64,000 bases of DNA from CAZSNT01 sp964607765 (GCA_964607765.1 CAZSNT010000011.1:1-64000); one strand, 5' to 3'; shown: positions 27,901 to 36,652, counted from the stretch's first letter. A program made the numbers and translations. Notes: generated from the sequence alone by a model not told the origin.

Positions 27901-28430
27901 GCCTCTCAGTGTTGATCGACGCTGTCCGTGCCGCGCCGGACTGGGATAAGGGCTGGAACTACCGTGCCATGGGGCAGTTCGGCAGCGCGGTGAGTGCATT
28001 GGACAAGAAGATCATCGCTTTGGGCAGGACACGGGACAAACGTGCACTTCCCGTGATCCTGGACAAACTGCAGCTGCTCTCGGCGGAAAGGAGCTTCTCC
28101 CATCACCGCGCTGCAGCGTTGGCGCTGGCATCCATTCGCGATGCGGGGGCCGCCAAGCCGCTGTACGAGCTGCTGAGCAAGCCGGGCATGACCGGACACG
28201 TACACACGGACATCGCGGTCGCGCGCGACCGCGGCGTAGGCGGCGGTACCAACGCGGTAGCCACACGCCGCGAGTCGATCCGGGAACTGGCCTTGGCCCG
28301 GGCCCTCTACCTGTGCGGGGATCACCAGGGACTGGGCGAGAGTCTGCTGCGCGCCTACACCGAAGACCTCCGTGGCCACTTCGCGCGCCACGCCGCCGCT
28401 GTCCTGGCCACCGAGCGCCGGAACCGGTAG
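24981..28430 (+). CDS. Secreted tandem FAD-dependent oxidoreductase with an inserted discoidin-like domain
   Basis: 1149 residues from the ATG at 24981 (AGGAG upstream), with a signal peptide (about 1-24). Two FAD Rossmann motifs occur in one chain: VAVVGGSTGAVAAA (43-56) and VVVVGGGTAGAPAG (566-579). The first copy is interrupted at about 155-262 by an F5/8 type C (discoidin)-like module with LGEPRDLEEIRVRYY and RHVKLVV, and lacks the usual second half at normal length. The second copy (about 560-905) looks complete. A helical HEAT-like tail (about 930-1149) follows. Family: FAD_oxidored (PF12831). Likely an extracytoplasmic oxidoreductase acting on carbohydrate or a related polyol; the substrate is unknown. 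Domain duplication plus insertion is unusual. Confidence 0.8.
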   Translation: MTTRLSSALPIALISLATAVAAAAPRTVRESARSIPVAASVDVAVVGGSTGAVAAAVAAAQTGASVFLAAPRPYLGDDMTATLRLWLEPGETPTSPLAKTIFSGDAASESTPHPRALAYTYAADLPSDKAHADTSPPSLLRDGAWGSASRQSVQYNGSVTIIADLGEPRDLEEIRVRYYRRPVPNGGSAFDVASIVAYGSSDGEQWYSLGAVTKQPLPDDVPHDACLRADAKIAARPRHVKLVVTKARTAARILLGEVELIEARSGLDRRAATDVAAFPPVRPLHVKKVMDDALLEAGVTYLYSCYATDVLRDAAGELAGIVMANRAGRQAVIAKTIIDATDRAVVARLAGASFRPYPAGTHTFMRTVIGGEARDDSEDTAVRLVEPAFQNRYGIIEYTLRLPVAGDDYAAHAAADQRARTLTYNPDQQFTSDVLLELPPNAVHGEQAATGRPAAARDLPLAAFRPRGVARLYVLSASADIPRDLARALLRPLALIDLGTRIGAAAAGDAEATPAPAGAHLPGTEPASVAVTTDVREFLDGTRPARRWPTVPQSARGVPVLGEYDVVVVGGGTAGAPAGIAAARQGAKTLVIEYLSGLGGVGTLGAIANYCSGNRVGFTSTIPTRADRKTSWVIEQKMEWYRHELLKAGADIWFRTIGCGALVDGTTVKGVAVATPLGRGVVLADVVVDCTGNADIAAAAGCKYVYMGHEELAMQGTGLPPRNLGAGYTNTDFTITDETDMVDVWHTFVYAKNKYGGAFDQGQLIDTRERRCIVGEHTLRIVDILNRRTHPDTVVQANGGSYDTHGFTVDPYLLTVHPSRAGLVNIPYRCMLPPEHDGLLVAGLGLSAHRDAIPLIRMQADIQNGGYAAGAAAAMAVEQNVPPRRVSIRKLQQHLVKIQNLKPDVLDAADSYPMPTQAIAEAVAKMGTDPRRIAVVFAQPDVARPLLRDALNAAETEQKPQLAFVLAMLGDTAGLSVLIDAVRAAPDWDKGWNYRAMGQFGSAVSALDKKIIALGRTRDKRALPVILDKLQLLSAERSFSHHRAAALALASIRDAGAAKPLYELLSKPGMTGHVHTDIAVARDRGVGGGTNAVATRRESIRELALARALYLCGDHQGLGESLLRAYTEDLRGHFARHAAAVLATERRNR

Positions 28431-28485
28431 GCAAAGACGACGCCGCGACCGCGATACCGTGCCCCCAGGCCGTGAGACGCCCCCC

Positions 28486-30663
28486 TCACCTCCCAATGCT
28501 GCCGACCCAGATGGCCAGTCCGATGATGCCAAAGCAGAGCGCGAAACTCAGCACAAAACCTGCGATGTCCGCACCTGTCGGCCGTTGTACTTCGAAGTCG
28601 GACCGCGGGAAGAGCTTGCGGTGATCGAAACGGGTGGGGGCCGCGTACGACGCCTCGAGCTCCCGCAGATCCGCGGCCGGATCCGGCTGCACCGGTGTCT
28701 TCATCTTCACGTAGAGCCGGTCGAGCGCGGCGCGACCGTTCCGCTTCGAGAGCAGACTGGCAACAATCATCACGACGAACGGCATGACGATCTTCGACGG
28801 CATGCCCAACGCCCGCAGAACGGCGTCAGACTTGCCGGCCAGGTCGGCCCCGAGCCACTTGAACACCAGCAGGTCCAGATTGAAGCTGCCCTGACCACGC
28901 AGTGGGCAGTCGTACCGCTGCACGACTCGTCTGACGCCGTCGCTCTCGGTCTCAGCCAGGGCCCGGAACGCAACATCACCGTCCGGCTTGACGCCGCCGC
29001 TCCAGAAGATCGCTTTGCCGCCAGTCCGCGATGTCTCCGTGACCGGGTCGCCGATCTGCAGAGCGACGGGCCGCGGCCCCAGCGCCTCGGCCGCTGCCTG
29101 GGCCACACCGGAATCGGCGGCGGCGGCCGCCGCCGCATGCTTCTGGTCCCAGATTGCGGTGTCCGCACGACGCCGGGCGATATCGGCAGGCGCAGCGGCG
29201 CGCGTCACGGTCGTCTCAACGATGTGGTTGGTCACAACGTAGTCAGGGCTGGCGCGCAGTCCGGGCATGCACACAGGCAGGACCCACGGCAGCACAAAGA
29301 ACGCGAGCAACCCGTACGCAACAGCAGTCCACGCCCCCGCCGTGGTGGCGCGCCGCCAATACATGCCGACCCAGAACGGCGCAGCGAACACGAGCGGCAC
29401 GATCCAGGTCAGCATGAGCTGTTCGAACACATTCATGATCGACAGCGAAATGACCGCAGCGCCGATGATGACGATCGCACCGGTCAGCTGGGCAACCCCT
29501 ACACAACGCTCGTCGGAAGCATCCGGGGCAAAGTAGGGTACGTACACGTTGCGCACGACAAGCGCGGAAGACACGATCATATAGCAGTCCGCCGAACTCA
29601 TCAGCGCAGCAAGCAGACACGCGAGCATGAGCCCGACCAGGCCGCACCCAGCGGAGCCCAACAGCACACGGGACCCCACACCCCACGCCTTGTCCGGGTC
29701 CGCGGCAAGCTCCGGGCTGTCAGCCATCAGCGCCAGGATGATCAACGCGGTCAATGCCCAGCCAACTGTGCAGAAACGCTTGGCGAAGTTGCCAACGACC
29801 AGACCAACACGTGCGTTCATCTCGGTCTTTGCCGTGCCGCCGCCCGTCGCAATGAAGTGCGGCGTCACCGCGATGCCGAGCAAGTTCACAACGACAACCA
29901 GTACAATCAGCAGCAACGGGAAGTCACTCGCGCGTGTCGAGCCGACGATTCGAAAGTAGTGATCCGACAGCTGCTCGTGCATGATCCCGAACCCGCTCAT
30001 CAACCCCATGGTCTCGGGATCGCCGAACTTCGCCACCAACGCGGACAGCCCGAACGGGATCAGCAGCACACTCAGCAGAATGATCGCGATGCCCTGTACC
30101 ACGTCCGTGTAGTAGGCCGCGCTGATCCCACCAAGCGCGCCGTAGAGGATGACCGCCGCGCCGATGACCGGCACAAGCACGTATTCGATCGCGATCTCCG
30201 TACTGCCGAACGCAAGCGTGTTGCCCATCAGCGGTGCGGCAACCTTACCGATCGCGCTCAGCAGCATGGATGTGTATACCATGAAGAACAGGACGCCGAA
30301 CACCGCATAGGCCGCCCCGAGCCGCTTCGATTCGTAGCGTTCAACAAACCAGTCGCCCAGCGTGATGTGACGCATGCGGCGATACCACACCGCCGTGATC
30401 CAGTAGAAAGGAGTCACGAACAGCCAGTACATGACGCTCCACATCCCGCTCAAGCCGTTTGTGAATGTGGTCCGCGCCGTGTTGACCGGGTCCGCCGACC
30501 CCGTGCCCGCGCCAAACGCGGCAAACGCCTGAAGCAGCTTCCCGAACCGACGACCGCCCAGGAAGTAATCGCTCTGCTTCCGCGCACGCTTGTGGCAGAG
30601 AAACCCAATCACCCCCATGCCGACGAAATAGATGAGCAGTACGAGTGTGTCGAGAAACGTCAT
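28486..30663 (-). CDS. Sodium:solute symporter (SSS family) with large loop near the C-terminus
   Basis: 725 residues from the ATG at 30663; the frame extends to 30711 but the hydrophobic N-terminus MTFLDTLVLLIYF fits the family start. About 13 or more membrane segments, with SSS features such as the YFLGGRR loop and YYTDVVQGI. A long polar insertion (about residues 495-620, Ala/Gly-rich and largely soluble) separates the last membrane segments, and a second polar stretch precedes the final helix. SSS transporters import sugars, amino acids or organic acids with sodium. Given the flanking sulfatase and oxidoreductase, a carbohydrate derivative is plausible. Convergent with the FAD oxidoreductase, 55 bases between stops. 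Confidence 0.85.
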   Translation of the reverse strand: MTFLDTLVLLIYFVGMGVIGFLCHKRARKQSDYFLGGRRFGKLLQAFAAFGAGTGSADPVNTARTTFTNGLSGMWSVMYWLFVTPFYWITAVWYRRMRHITLGDWFVERYESKRLGAAYAVFGVLFFMVYTSMLLSAIGKVAAPLMGNTLAFGSTEIAIEYVLVPVIGAAVILYGALGGISAAYYTDVVQGIAIILLSVLLIPFGLSALVAKFGDPETMGLMSGFGIMHEQLSDHYFRIVGSTRASDFPLLLIVLVVVVNLLGIAVTPHFIATGGGTAKTEMNARVGLVVGNFAKRFCTVGWALTALIILALMADSPELAADPDKAWGVGSRVLLGSAGCGLVGLMLACLLAALMSSADCYMIVSSALVVRNVYVPYFAPDASDERCVGVAQLTGAIVIIGAAVISLSIMNVFEQLMLTWIVPLVFAAPFWVGMYWRRATTAGAWTAVAYGLLAFFVLPWVLPVCMPGLRASPDYVVTNHIVETTVTRAAAPADIARRRADTAIWDQKHAAAAAAADSGVAQAAAEALGPRPVALQIGDPVTETSRTGGKAIFWSGGVKPDGDVAFRALAETESDGVRRVVQRYDCPLRGQGSFNLDLLVFKWLGADLAGKSDAVLRALGMPSKIVMPFVVMIVASLLSKRNGRAALDRLYVKMKTPVQPDPAADLRELEASYAAPTRFDHRKLFPRSDFEVQRPTGADIAGFVLSFALCFGIIGLAIWVGSIGR

Positions 30664-30853
30664 GCGTGATTCCCGTCTGATGCGTGAGGCGTGGGGCACG
30701 GCTGCAGGCAACTGTCGTGCGTTGAGCAGTCTGTGTCAAGAGGATGCGTGACAGGGGCTGCGACACCCGGGCACACGCGCTATGTTTTGGGGCACAGGCT
30801 CGGCCAACGGCTCGGTGTCGGGTACTGGGAGCTGATTCCCCAAAGGAAGCCCC

Positions 30854-31837
30854 ATGCGAATAAGTCATCTCTATTCCGGCGGCCTGGTTGTCAACTATGT
30901 GTGCAGCTCAGCCTGCGCCCATTGCTCGTACCGCAGCAGTCCGAAACGGGACCGCGCCTACATCACCTACGCGCAGGCTCTGGACAACTGCCGAACAGTG
31001 CGCCGACTCGGCTGTCGATCCGTGCACATCGGCGGCGGCGAACCGTTCCTTGACCGCGACGGTCTCTTCCAGGCGCTCGCCGCTGCCCGAGACGCCGGTG
31101 TGGGTATCGACTACATCGAGACCAACTCCTCCTGGTACCGCGACCATGCCCACGCAACAGCGCTGCTGCGTGATGTGCGACGGGCGGGCTGCGATACGCT
31201 CCTGATCTCCATCGACCCGTTCCACAATGCGCACATCCCATTCAACAAGGTCAAGGGCGCTATGGCGGCCTGTCGCGATGCGGGCGTCGGCATCTTCCCG
31301 TGGCGCATGGAGTTTTTCGACGAGGTCAATGAGTTCGAGGACACTACTACCCACTCCCTGGACGAGTACGTCACAAGGTACGGCGACGCTTACCTGCCCG
31401 GGCTCGGCCAGCGCTACGGTCCCAGCCTGAGCGGCCGCGCCGTGTCCACGTTCGCCCCGTTCATGGAACCCGAACCCTTGACGAGCATCCTGGCACAGGG
31501 CCGACGCATGGGCCGCGGCCTGACCGAGACAGGACACTTCCACGTCGACCTCTACGGCAACTACCTGCCCACCGGGTTCCCCGGTTTCACCGTCGCGATC
31601 GAGGACTTGGGCGGAACGCTCCCCGCAGACCGTTATCCGGCCGCCACAACGCTCTACCGCAACGGCCTGGAGGGGTTGCTGGACTTGGCCCGCTCGCAGT
31701 ACGGTTTCACCCCTCGCGACACGTACCGGCACCCCCGTGAGCTGCTGGACACTGTCGCCGGGCACCTCGTCCGCACCGCACCCAAAGCCTTCCCGGATCT
31801 AGGCCCGACGGAGTATTACACCATCGACAACAACTAG
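30854..31837 (+). CDS. Radical SAM protein
   Basis: 327 residues, ATG preceded by AAGGA. The 4Fe-4S motif is C17-SSA-C21-AH-C24 and the SAM-binding GGGEP follows at 60-64, both in the N-terminal half of a TIM-like barrel. Only these three cluster cysteines are obvious, with no SPASM-type cysteine cluster at the C-terminus. The chain contains ISIDPFH and ends in acidic YYTIDNN. The reaction is not predictable. It is divergent from the symporter (190 bases, no strong promoter seen) and immediately upstream of the 35-bp tandem array and beta-helix gene. Confidence 0.85.
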   Translation: MRISHLYSGGLVVNYVCSSACAHCSYRSSPKRDRAYITYAQALDNCRTVRRLGCRSVHIGGGEPFLDRDGLFQALAAARDAGVGIDYIETNSSWYRDHAHATALLRDVRRAGCDTLLISIDPFHNAHIPFNKVKGAMAACRDAGVGIFPWRMEFFDEVNEFEDTTTHSLDEYVTRYGDAYLPGLGQRYGPSLSGRAVSTFAPFMEPEPLTSILAQGRRMGRGLTETGHFHVDLYGNYLPTGFPGFTVAIEDLGGTLPADRYPAATTLYRNGLEGLLDLARSQYGFTPRDTYRHPRELLDTVAGHLVRTAPKAFPDLGPTEYYTIDNN

Positions 31838-31848
31838 CTGTTGACACC

Positions 31849-32106
31849 GTGCCAGTTACCGTGGGCGGCCATTTTCAGCCGCCGTGCCAGTTACCGTGGG
31901 CGGCCATNNNNNNNNNNNNNNNNNNNNNNNNNNNNNNNNNNNNNNNNNNNNNNNNNNNNNNNNNNNNNNNNNNNNNNNNNNNNNNNNNNNNNNNNNNNNN
32001 NNNNNNNGTTACCGTGGGCGGCCATTTTCAGCCGCCGTGCCAGTTACCGTGGGCGGCCATCTTCAGCCGCCGTGCCAGTTACCGTGGGCGGCCATCCTTG
32101 GCCGCC
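31849..32106 (+). repeat. 35-bp tandem repeat array, interrupted by an assembly gap
   Basis: Head-to-tail copies begin at 31849, 31884 (cut by the gap), then a partial copy at 32008 and full copies at 32037 and 32072. The last copy is slightly diverged. Each unit contains a hairpin with arms GGCGGC and GCCGCC around an 8-base loop, and the words GTGCCAGTTACCGTGG. The array ends 18 bases before the ATG of the beta-helix gene. Copies abut with no unique spacers, so this is not a CRISPR. Confidence 0.92.
31908..32007. other. Assembly gap of 100 N inside the 35-bp array
   Basis: Exactly 100 N bases, the conventional placeholder length. Repeat copies match on both sides, so the gap is probably a collapsed or unresolved array; its real length is unknown. 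Confidence 0.98.
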
Positions 32107-32124
32107 ATAGAAGGAGCCTGCCCC

Positions 32125-35100
32125 ATGCCCCGCCACACTCTCATTTCAGCCCTGCCCCTTATTGCCGCGCTCGCCGTCCCCGCCGCGGAACAGGACCTGC
32201 TCATCCACTGGTCGTTCAACGAAGGCGCCGGCGCCACGGCGCACGACGGCTCGGCCAACGCGCTGCACGGCACTGTCGATGCGCAGTGGACCGACTCGCC
32301 CTCCGGCAAAGCGCTGCTGTTCGACGGACAGCCCGAGCACATCGTGCAGGTGCGCGTACCGCCCCAGCAGCGGTTTGGCAGCGGCTCCTGGACGTTCATG
32401 GCCTGCATCAAACCGATCCGCATGACCATCGAGGACCGGCAGAACCAACGACGGCTGTTCGCGTTTGGGACCTACCCGCAGGCCTACCTGGTCATTGACC
32501 TGATGGGCAACGGCCAGCTCTCCTGCTACTTCTGCTACGGAGACGAGGCGGGCACGACCGTTTCGACGGGCGCTTCCGCTACATCACGCGTGAAGACGAA
32601 TGAGTGGGCACACGTGGCCTTGGTCTGCGACCGCATGGCCGGACGCATCTACCCCTACATCAACGGCTATTGCCAGGGGGCAGCCGCGATCCGAACAGGC
32701 TTTGCAGGAGATTTCTCAGTCGACGGCCTGCTCACAGTCGGAAGCCACTGGCACAACTACTGGGGCGTGATGGATGAAGTGAAGATCTACCGGCGCGCCC
32801 TGCGCAAGGACGAGATCAAGAGTCAGTTTGCCGCGCTCAAGAGCACGTTCGCCATCACCGTGTCCCCTGAGGCCAAAGCGGCAGAACGGCGCGAGGAACT
32901 GCAGGCTGCCCTGGACGGTGTCGGGAAGTTGTGGCAAGCTCGCGACTTCGGCGGCGTGCGCAACGCATGCCGTGCCGTTCTGGCCGAGCCCTGGACGACC
33001 GTTCCCCCGCAGTACCGAAGCTACGCCCATCTGCGAACCGCGCAAAGTTACGAGGCAGAGAACAACACCACGGCCGCACGGACGGTGTACGAAGCGATCG
33101 CCGCAACCGAGGACTACCCCGAAGCGCACCGGTTCGAGGCCCGCGAACGCCTCAAGGCGATGACGCGTGTCAGCAGCGGCCTGACGCCGCGCGATCCCGC
33201 CGCCTCCCGCACGCGAGTGCCACTCGTCAACGCGTTTGCGGCCGAAGTGTTCATCGCACCGGACGGCGATGATGCCGCCCCCGGAACAGCAGAGCGTCCT
33301 TTCGCCTCACTCACGCGGGCCCGCAACGCCGTGCGCCGGCGCAGAGCCAACGGCGTCACCGGTCCCATTGCCGTCACACTACTGCCCGGCGAGTACCGGA
33401 TCACCGAAACACTCGAGCTGACCGAGGAAGACTCCGGTACAGACCAATCCCCCGTGGTGTACCGAGCAGCCGAAAAAGGTCGCGCCGTGTTGTACGGCGG
33501 CCGGCGTCTGAGCGGATTCCAGCCGGTGTCCGACCGTGCTATGCTCAAGCGACTCCCTGCCGAAGCGCACGGCCACGTGCTGCAGTGCAACCTGAGAGCG
33601 CAAGGCATAACGGACTACGGCGAGCTCAAAGTGCGGGGTTTCGGCCAACCCCCGTCCCCGCCGACTCTGGAGCTCTACGTCAACCGCGTCCCCATGACGC
33701 TCGCGCGCTGGCCGAACAGCGGATTCGTTGGCATCAGGAAGCTGATCCAGGCCGGCTCGAAGACTCAGGGCACGCCGTCCGTGTTCGAGTACGACTCAGA
33801 CCGGCATGCACGCTGGACACAGGCGACTGATGCCTGGCTGTTCGGCTACTTCCACTTCCTCTGGGCCGACGCCACCATCAAGGTAGGCCGCATCGACACC
33901 GCCGCCCGCACGATCACCACGGCCCAACCCTATCACTATGGGGGCCGCGGCATGAGCACGCGCCAGGGCATTGCCTACTACGCACTCAACCTGCTCGAGG
34001 AGATCGACACGCCCGGGGAATGGTACCTGGACCGCGAGACAGGCATCCTCACACTCTATCCGCCGTCCGATGCGGCACAGGCAACCATCGAGATCGGCAT
34101 GCTCTCAGTGCCCATGATCACCGTGCACAACGCCGCGCACATCCGTATTGAGGGGCTGGTGTTCGACCTGGCCCGGTACAACTGCATGCGAATCGAGGAC
34201 TCGGAGCATTGCCTGGTCGCCGGCTGCACAGTCAGCCGCATGGCGGGCAACGGCATCACTATCCGCGGCGGCCGCAGCAACGGCATCCTCGGTTGCGACA
34301 TACACGCCATCGGGCGCCGCGCCACGGAAGTGATCGGCGGCGACCGCGAGACACTCACGCCCGCAGGCCACTTTGTGGAGAACTGCCGGATCCACTCTCA
34401 AGGCCGCATCGATCGGACCTACACTCCCGCCATCCAGCTCGAAGGTGTGGGCAACCGCGTGGCACACAACCTGATGTACGACAGCCCGAGCAGCGTCATG
34501 CGCATTGAGGGCAACGACCACATCATCGAGTTCAACGAGGTACACAGCGCGGTGCGCGAGTCAGACGACCAGGGCGCCATGGAGCTGTTCCGCAACTCGA
34601 CCTACCGCGGCGTCGTGTTCCGCTACAACCACATTCACAACTGCGGCAAGACAGGCACGGAACATGCCGTCCACGGGCAGGCGGGGATCCGGTTCGATGA
34701 TGCCATCAGCGGCATGCTCGTGTACGGCAACCTGTTCGTGCGCTGCGCCAACGGCAAGTTCGGCGCGATCCAGATGAACAGCGGCCGCGACAATGTCATG
34801 GACAACAACATTTTCGTCGACTGCAAGCAAGGCCTGAGTGGCGGCTGGCGCGCCGGGAACAAAGTCTGGAAGACGTTGCGCGCCGGACAGAAACTGCAAG
34901 GCTTCTACACCAACGAGCTGTACCTGGAACGCTACCCGAAGATCGCTACCATGCTCGACGAGCCGGCCGTGAATCACGTGTGGCGGAACGTCTTCTACCG
35001 TTGCGGTGTGGTGGCAACCGGCGGCATGGGCAACCTGGACATGATGGCCAACGCCGTCTTCCCCGACACGAATCCGGGCTTCGTCGATCCCGCGAACGGC

Positions 35101-35247
35101 GACTTCCGCATCAGGCCGGACGCCGCGCTCATCGGTGCGGTGGGGTTCAGCCCCATCCCGGTCGACGAGATCGGGCTCTACAACGACCGGTACCGCGCGT
35201 CCTGGCCTGTGGCGACGGCGCCTGTCAGCATGCCGGACTGGCGCTAA
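32125..35247 (+). CDS. Secreted LamG plus right-handed parallel beta-helix protein
   Basis: 1040 residues from the ATG at 32125, chosen because AAGGAG lies 8 bases upstream; the frame stays open back through the repeat array, but only because the repeat lacks stops on this strand. A signal peptide (about 1-21) is followed by a LamG/concanavalin-like domain (about 22-230), a helical linker (230-350), and a beta-helix region (about 370-980) that starts FIAPDGDDAAPGT and has repeated HCLVAGC and NRVAHNLMY-type rungs. Such proteins bind or cleave polysaccharide at the cell surface. No catalytic residues of known lyases are evident. It ends 4 bases into the convergent ygbA-like gene. Confidence 0.88.
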   Translation: MPRHTLISALPLIAALAVPAAEQDLLIHWSFNEGAGATAHDGSANALHGTVDAQWTDSPSGKALLFDGQPEHIVQVRVPPQQRFGSGSWTFMACIKPIRMTIEDRQNQRRLFAFGTYPQAYLVIDLMGNGQLSCYFCYGDEAGTTVSTGASATSRVKTNEWAHVALVCDRMAGRIYPYINGYCQGAAAIRTGFAGDFSVDGLLTVGSHWHNYWGVMDEVKIYRRALRKDEIKSQFAALKSTFAITVSPEAKAAERREELQAALDGVGKLWQARDFGGVRNACRAVLAEPWTTVPPQYRSYAHLRTAQSYEAENNTTAARTVYEAIAATEDYPEAHRFEARERLKAMTRVSSGLTPRDPAASRTRVPLVNAFAAEVFIAPDGDDAAPGTAERPFASLTRARNAVRRRRANGVTGPIAVTLLPGEYRITETLELTEEDSGTDQSPVVYRAAEKGRAVLYGGRRLSGFQPVSDRAMLKRLPAEAHGHVLQCNLRAQGITDYGELKVRGFGQPPSPPTLELYVNRVPMTLARWPNSGFVGIRKLIQAGSKTQGTPSVFEYDSDRHARWTQATDAWLFGYFHFLWADATIKVGRIDTAARTITTAQPYHYGGRGMSTRQGIAYYALNLLEEIDTPGEWYLDRETGILTLYPPSDAAQATIEIGMLSVPMITVHNAAHIRIEGLVFDLARYNCMRIEDSEHCLVAGCTVSRMAGNGITIRGGRSNGILGCDIHAIGRRATEVIGGDRETLTPAGHFVENCRIHSQGRIDRTYTPAIQLEGVGNRVAHNLMYDSPSSVMRIEGNDHIIEFNEVHSAVRESDDQGAMELFRNSTYRGVVFRYNHIHNCGKTGTEHAVHGQAGIRFDDAISGMLVYGNLFVRCANGKFGAIQMNSGRDNVMDNNIFVDCKQGLSGGWRAGNKVWKTLRAGQKLQGFYTNELYLERYPKIATMLDEPAVNHVWRNVFYRCGVVATGGMGNLDMMANAVFPDTNPGFVDPANGDFRIRPDAALIGAVGFSPIPVDEIGLYNDRYRASWPVATAPVSMPDWR

Positions 35248-35561
35248 GGCGCCTCGCCGGGCGTTCCCTTGAGAGACTTCGCCAAATGCCGCAGTCCCTT
35301 CACCGGATGGCGCAAGAGCATGCGCGGCCCCGCAAACCGCATGACCTCGGTGACCCGTTCCCTCATCGCCGGTTTATAGCAATGGACAGGGCACTTCCGG
35401 CAGGTAGGCTTCCCGTCGCCATAGGGGCAGTTGCCCAACCGCGCTTCCGCGTAGTCCAGCAGCTCGCGGCAGTCGTCGCACAGCGGCTCGCCTCCGTGCC
35501 GCTGCCGGCAGAACAGGCGGATCATCGCCCCCACGGTTTCCTTTTCGCGTCCCAAAGTCAT
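35244..35561 (-). CDS. ygbA: YgbA-family (nitrous oxide-stimulated promoter) Cys-rich protein
   Basis: 105 residues from the ATG at 35561. It closely follows the pattern of E. coli YgbA (PF11756): FCRQRH, LCDDC, DYAEARL, CPYGDGKPTC, KCPVHCYKP and FAGPRMLLRHP in order. Seven cysteines suggest metal or Fe-S binding. In enterobacteria the gene is NsrR-regulated and linked to nitrosative stress; a similar role here is inference. No good ribosome site is seen, and a TATATT sequence about 15 bases upstream hints at a very short leader. Its stop overlaps that of the beta-helix gene. Confidence 0.85.
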   Translation of the reverse strand: MTLGREKETVGAMIRLFCRQRHGGEPLCDDCRELLDYAEARLGNCPYGDGKPTCRKCPVHCYKPAMRERVTEVMRFAGPRMLLRHPVKGLRHLAKSLKGTPGEAP

Positions 35562-35639
35562 CGTACGGCCAATATACACCACGCGTCGCACCGTGGAGAG
35601 TAGGGAGGCGGGCGGCAATTCCGCGCGAGCGACGGCAAC

Positions 35640-35687
35640 GCGTCCTCCTACGGCAGGCGGGGCTTGTCGTCTGCCGTAGGAGGACGC
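35640..35687. repeat. Long perfect inverted repeat (17-bp arms)
   Basis: Arms 35640-35656 and 35671-35687 are perfect complements around a 14-base loop, between dapF and ygbA. No T-run follows on either strand, so it is not a standard rho-independent terminator. A weaker GC-rich hairpin occurs near 35725-35750. The rest of 35562-35787 is without a gene. Confidence 0.85.
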
Positions 35688-35787
35688 CTTCGCTTGGGGG
35701 GCCGGGGGAGCCGCTGCTCCCTCGGCGGGGTCCGGGGCTGGCCCCGGTGCCTTTGCGCAGCCCGCACTGCAGGCTGGGATGACGCAC

Positions 35788-36639
35788 TTACACCTCGACC
35801 GTGCCGTCGAACACGGTGGCGGCAGGCCCGGTCATGAACACGTGGTTGTCCGCTTCGGCCCACTCGATGTCGAGGTCGCCGCCCAGCAGACGGACCTGTA
35901 CACGGCGATCGGTGAGCCCGTTCAGGACGGCCGCGACCGCAGTAGCGCAGGCGCCCGTGCCACAGGCAAGCGTCTCGCCGCTGCCGCGCTCCCACACCCG
36001 CATCTGGATGGCAGACCGCGACAGGATTCTGGCAAACTCCACGTTGATCCGGCGCGGGAACAGCTCGTGGCACTCCAGCTCGGGGCCGTCGCCAAGGACC
36101 AGCGCATCGGCAATCTCGTCAACGAAGATCACCGCGTGCGGGTTGCCCATGGACACGCAGGTCATGACGTGTTCCGTGCCGTTGGACAGCCGAACGGGAG
36201 CGCCCACAACCGGATCCGCATCGACGGCTACCGGAATGGTCGGCCCGTGCAGGATCGGTTCACCCATGTCGACCCGGGCTGCCGTGCACACGCCGTCCGC
36301 AGCGGTCAGCGTCAGGACCTTGATGCCCGCGCCCGTCGCAACCCGGACAGTGGTGCTGCCGGTGTGCTCCTCGTCGTACAGCAGCTTGCCCACGCAACGG
36401 ATCGCGTTGCCGCACATTTCCGCCTCCGATCCGTCCGCATTGAACATGCGCATGCGGAAGTCCGCGTCGTCGTCCGGCAGCACCAGAACGATGCCGTCCC
36501 CGCCAATGCCGAAATGCCGATCCGAAAGGCGTTCGGCAGCAGCAATGATCGCGGGCACATGCGTCTGGTCACGGACACAGTCGAAATAGATATAGTCGTT
36601 CCCGAGCCCGTGCATTTTGCGGAAAGCTACGTTCGGCAT
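35788..36639 (-). CDS. dapF: Diaminopimelate epimerase
   Basis: 283 residues from the ATG at 36639, 13 bases after the lysA stop. The two catalytic cysteines are present: Cys76 in AEMCGNAIRC and Cys226 in ETLACGTGAC, along with the N-terminal KMHGLGNDY. DapF interconverts LL- and meso-diaminopimelate, the last step before LysA and the source of DAP for peptidoglycan. It lies directly downstream of lysA, forming a lysine/DAP unit. Length is normal. Confidence 0.96.
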   Translation of the reverse strand: MPNVAFRKMHGLGNDYIYFDCVRDQTHVPAIIAAAERLSDRHFGIGGDGIVLVLPDDDADFRMRMFNADGSEAEMCGNAIRCVGKLLYDEEHTGSTTVRVATGAGIKVLTLTAADGVCTAARVDMGEPILHGPTIPVAVDADPVVGAPVRLSNGTEHVMTCVSMGNPHAVIFVDEIADALVLGDGPELECHELFPRRINVEFARILSRSAIQMRVWERGSGETLACGTGACATAVAAVLNGLTDRRVQVRLLGGDLDIEWAEADNHVFMTGPAATVFDGTVEV

Positions 36640-36652
36640 CGTCTGTGTCTCT

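Noticed and set aside
28372..30669. Long plus-strand open frame of 765 codons opposite the symporter gene
   Set aside because: It lies entirely antisense to a clear membrane transporter. Its product is Arg/His/Gln-rich with no fold-like pattern, as expected from shadow frames in GC-rich DNA.
31849..32110. CRISPR array
   Set aside because: The units abut without unique spacers, and no cas genes are present. The nearby Cas4-like nuclease at 7485 is far away and has AddB-like features.
35640..35687. Rho-independent terminator
   Set aside because: Strong stem but no T-tract on either strand, so reported as an inverted repeat only.
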